A DNA stretch of 6,013 bases, from the NCBI GenBank assembly GCA_003564775.1, contig PXEI01000107.1:1-6013 (forward strand). Direction: 5' to 3'. Below, one piece after another: positions 4,828 through 6,013 of this stretch. Position 1 is the first letter of the stretch, and every line of letters begins with the position of its first letter. The translations under genes and the position numbers were made by a program. The stretch is from Spirochaetaceae bacterium (GTDB lineage: Bacteria; Spirochaetota; Spirochaetia; DSM-27196; SLAA01). The notes under the pieces were generated by a model. It was given only the letters and a program-made list of their open reading frames with translations, ran no database searches and was not told where the DNA came from.

Positions 4828-6013
4828 ATGATTTGCTTGTATATCGAGATACATAACTATCGACAACTGCTTCGAGTCTCGCCCGATACTGTGCGGCGGG
4901 TTGAGTCAGAGATTCGGAGCCTGGTGAGCTCGGTAGCAGCGGATGAATGCTCGGGCATTAATGGCGGACGGATTCTGTTCTTTCTTGGTGAAGCACAGTA
5001 CCTCGGAAACCGACCTCGATTCATGGATTCAGTGTATGGTGCGGCCCTCAGATGTGAGGCGACGCTCAGGTCTGAGTCCAAGGAGCTTTACGGTTACAAG
5101 CTGGTAATTGAAAAGCTCAATGATGTTACTCCCGAGGCAGTGCTTCATCGGTTTCAGGTACTCATGCTGAGCGTTCCCGAGGAGGATACCCTGTGGTTGA
5201 CGCCACAGGTACTGCCGCTGTTTCACGATAAACGAGAGACCGGGGCGGTTGTTCAACACTCCAGTCGTTGGTTTTGTGTACCCCCTCCCAACACCAATGC
5301 CGATCTGAATGTCGTATCTCCTCAGAGAGATAGTGCACCTGATACAGTTCAAGAGCGCTTGCTCGACTGGTTAGGTAATGCCTTGAATAGCCGGTCGGCT
5401 GATCGCGTATTCAAGGTTCGTTGTAGTGACGTAGCTTTTTTGGCCAAAGAGATGCATTCGGCTTTTCTGCACTACTGTGGCGAGGTCGATGAGCCGCCGT
5501 ACTTGAGACTTGTAGGAAGTAAGGAATACTCCTTTGCACCATACGAAACCCTCAGACGAACGCTCTCGGCCATTGATCCAGAGTGGCTGCAACTCCACCT
5601 GCCGCAGGCTGGGCGACGCATTGTACGCGAGTCCTTCGGGAACTTGAGCGAGCGAACGGCCTTTCGCTTTGGTAGTGATCCAGTGCAGGCCAAAGACTAC
5701 CTGATTATGCTGGGCTTGATTGTAGACGCCTATAGCGCCCACGCAGAGGCGTCTGGACTACCGTTTGTCCTTCTGTTCCAGGAGCCCGAACACATGGACC
5801 GCTCATCCCGAGCAGTAGTGCAGAGATATATCAGCTGTAGCCAATCAAGGTCGACCGGTGCAGGTGATCCCATTCCAGTGGTACTGTCAGGCGGCTCTTC
5901 CCGGGTGGGGTTTACCTGGGCGGCTCCTGTCTATTCACTCTTCGTTCCAAGTTATCAACCGCAAACACGTGAACCCGAACTCCACATGATACTCGAGTCG
6001 GTGCTTGAAAACG
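4828..6013 (+). CDS. degenerate class III cyclase-like and AAA/STAND ATPase-like protein (3' end outside window)
   Basis: A frame open from 4792 to the window edge encodes 395 residues from ATG 4828; it is the only standard start after the in-frame TGA at 4789-4791. I infer two domains. Residues 1-152 follow the layout of a class III nucleotide cyclase domain: ICLYIEIHNY at the metal-binding strand, a helix, NGGRILFFLG where GD-x-x-x-x-x-F-G is usual, and a closing WLTPQVLPLF segment. The catalytic Asp positions read E7 and G47. After a Pro/Asn/Ser-rich linker (about 152-172), residues 193-395 resemble an AAA/STAND ATPase. RCSDVAFLAKEMHSAF (198-213) stands where the GxxGxGKS P-loop should be, FAPYETLRRTL follows (236-246), LLFQEPEHMD (315-324) is in the Walker B position, and a sensor-like IPVVLSGGS is at 349-357. 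Cyclase-ATPase-TPR proteins are a known architecture, so TPRs may follow. No Shine-Dalgarno is strong (GGAAGGAAAGG, 4804-4814, is 13 nt away). Homology is weak and the assignment tentative; the reading frame itself is solid. Confidence 0.75.
   Translation, partial: MICLYIEIHNYRQLLRVSPDTVRRVESEIRSLVSSVAADECSGINGGRILFFLGEAQYLGNRPRFMDSVYGAALRCEATLRSESKELYGYKLVIEKLNDVTPEAVLHRFQVLMLSVPEEDTLWLTPQVLPLFHDKRETGAVVQHSSRWFCVPPPNTNADLNVVSPQRDSAPDTVQERLLDWLGNALNSRSADRVFKVRCSDVAFLAKEMHSAFLHYCGEVDEPPYLRLVGSKEYSFAPYETLRRTLSAIDPEWLQLHLPQAGRRIVRESFGNLSERTAFRFGSDPVQAKDYLIMLGLIVDAYSAHAEASGLPFVLLFQEPEHMDRSSRAVVQRYISCSQSRSTGAGDPIPVVLSGGSSRVGFTWAAPVYSLFVPSYQPQTREPELHMILESVLEN

Noticed and set aside
5371..5742. Minus-strand open frames within 4857-5742
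   Set aside because: They are antisense to the long plus-strand frame, which is open for more than 1.1 kb with domain-like patterns; the minus frames show no recognisable protein features.
1..6013. CRISPR arrays, tRNA or rRNA genes, insertion sequences
   Set aside because: No regularly spaced direct repeats, cloverleaf-like segments, transposase-like frames or terminal inverted repeats were seen on reading both strands.

Overview
The window looks like an ordinary chromosomal segment of a spirochaete, probably a free-living member of the Spirochaetaceae. The main reason is the remembered resemblance of the PilZ reading frame at 3484-4728 to long spirochaetal PilZ proteins (an N-terminal YcgR-like part, a middle GAF-like part, and a PilZ half at the C-terminus). 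The phylum assignment is an inference; no rRNA or marker gene is present.

Layout. (1) Positions 1-380, plus strand: the last 28 codons of an unidentified gene, then a small DUF503/YlxP-family protein, a family often found beside translation-factor genes. (2) Positions 392-2879, minus strand, read right to left: an HD-domain phosphohydrolase of the YwfO/dGTPase-like type, a 150-aa protein of unknown function, and a ComFB-domain protein carrying an extra C-terminal beta-rich domain. The last two overlap by 14 nt and a clear Shine-Dalgarno fixes the ComFB start. A 7-bp perfect stem at 387-405 lies where this operon converges on the DUF503 gene. (3) A 45-bp divergent gap at 2880-2924. (4) Positions 2925 to the end, plus strand: a small protein with a signal peptide, a PilZ-type reading frame broken by one in-frame TAG at 3829-3831, and a long protein that runs off the window. 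The long protein reads as a degenerate class III nucleotide cyclase-like domain followed by an AAA/STAND ATPase-like domain that has lost its P-loop.

How the genes may work together. A PilZ protein and a ComFB-domain protein (ComFB-type domains in cyanobacteria have been reported to bind c-di-GMP) lie in two divergent operons sharing a 45-bp control region. With a nucleotide phosphohydrolase and a cyclase-like protein nearby, the theme is plausibly nucleotide second-messenger sensing or turnover. This is inferred from family membership and proximity. The most checkable oddities are the amber codon that separates the two halves of the predicted c-di-GMP site, the ComFB plus beta-domain fusion, and the apparent loss of catalytic residues in the last gene. 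No RNA genes, CRISPR arrays, insertion sequences or attachment sites were recognised. No gap between genes exceeds 100 bases, apart from the 162-base stretch 3832-3993, which is the continuing part of the interrupted PilZ frame.
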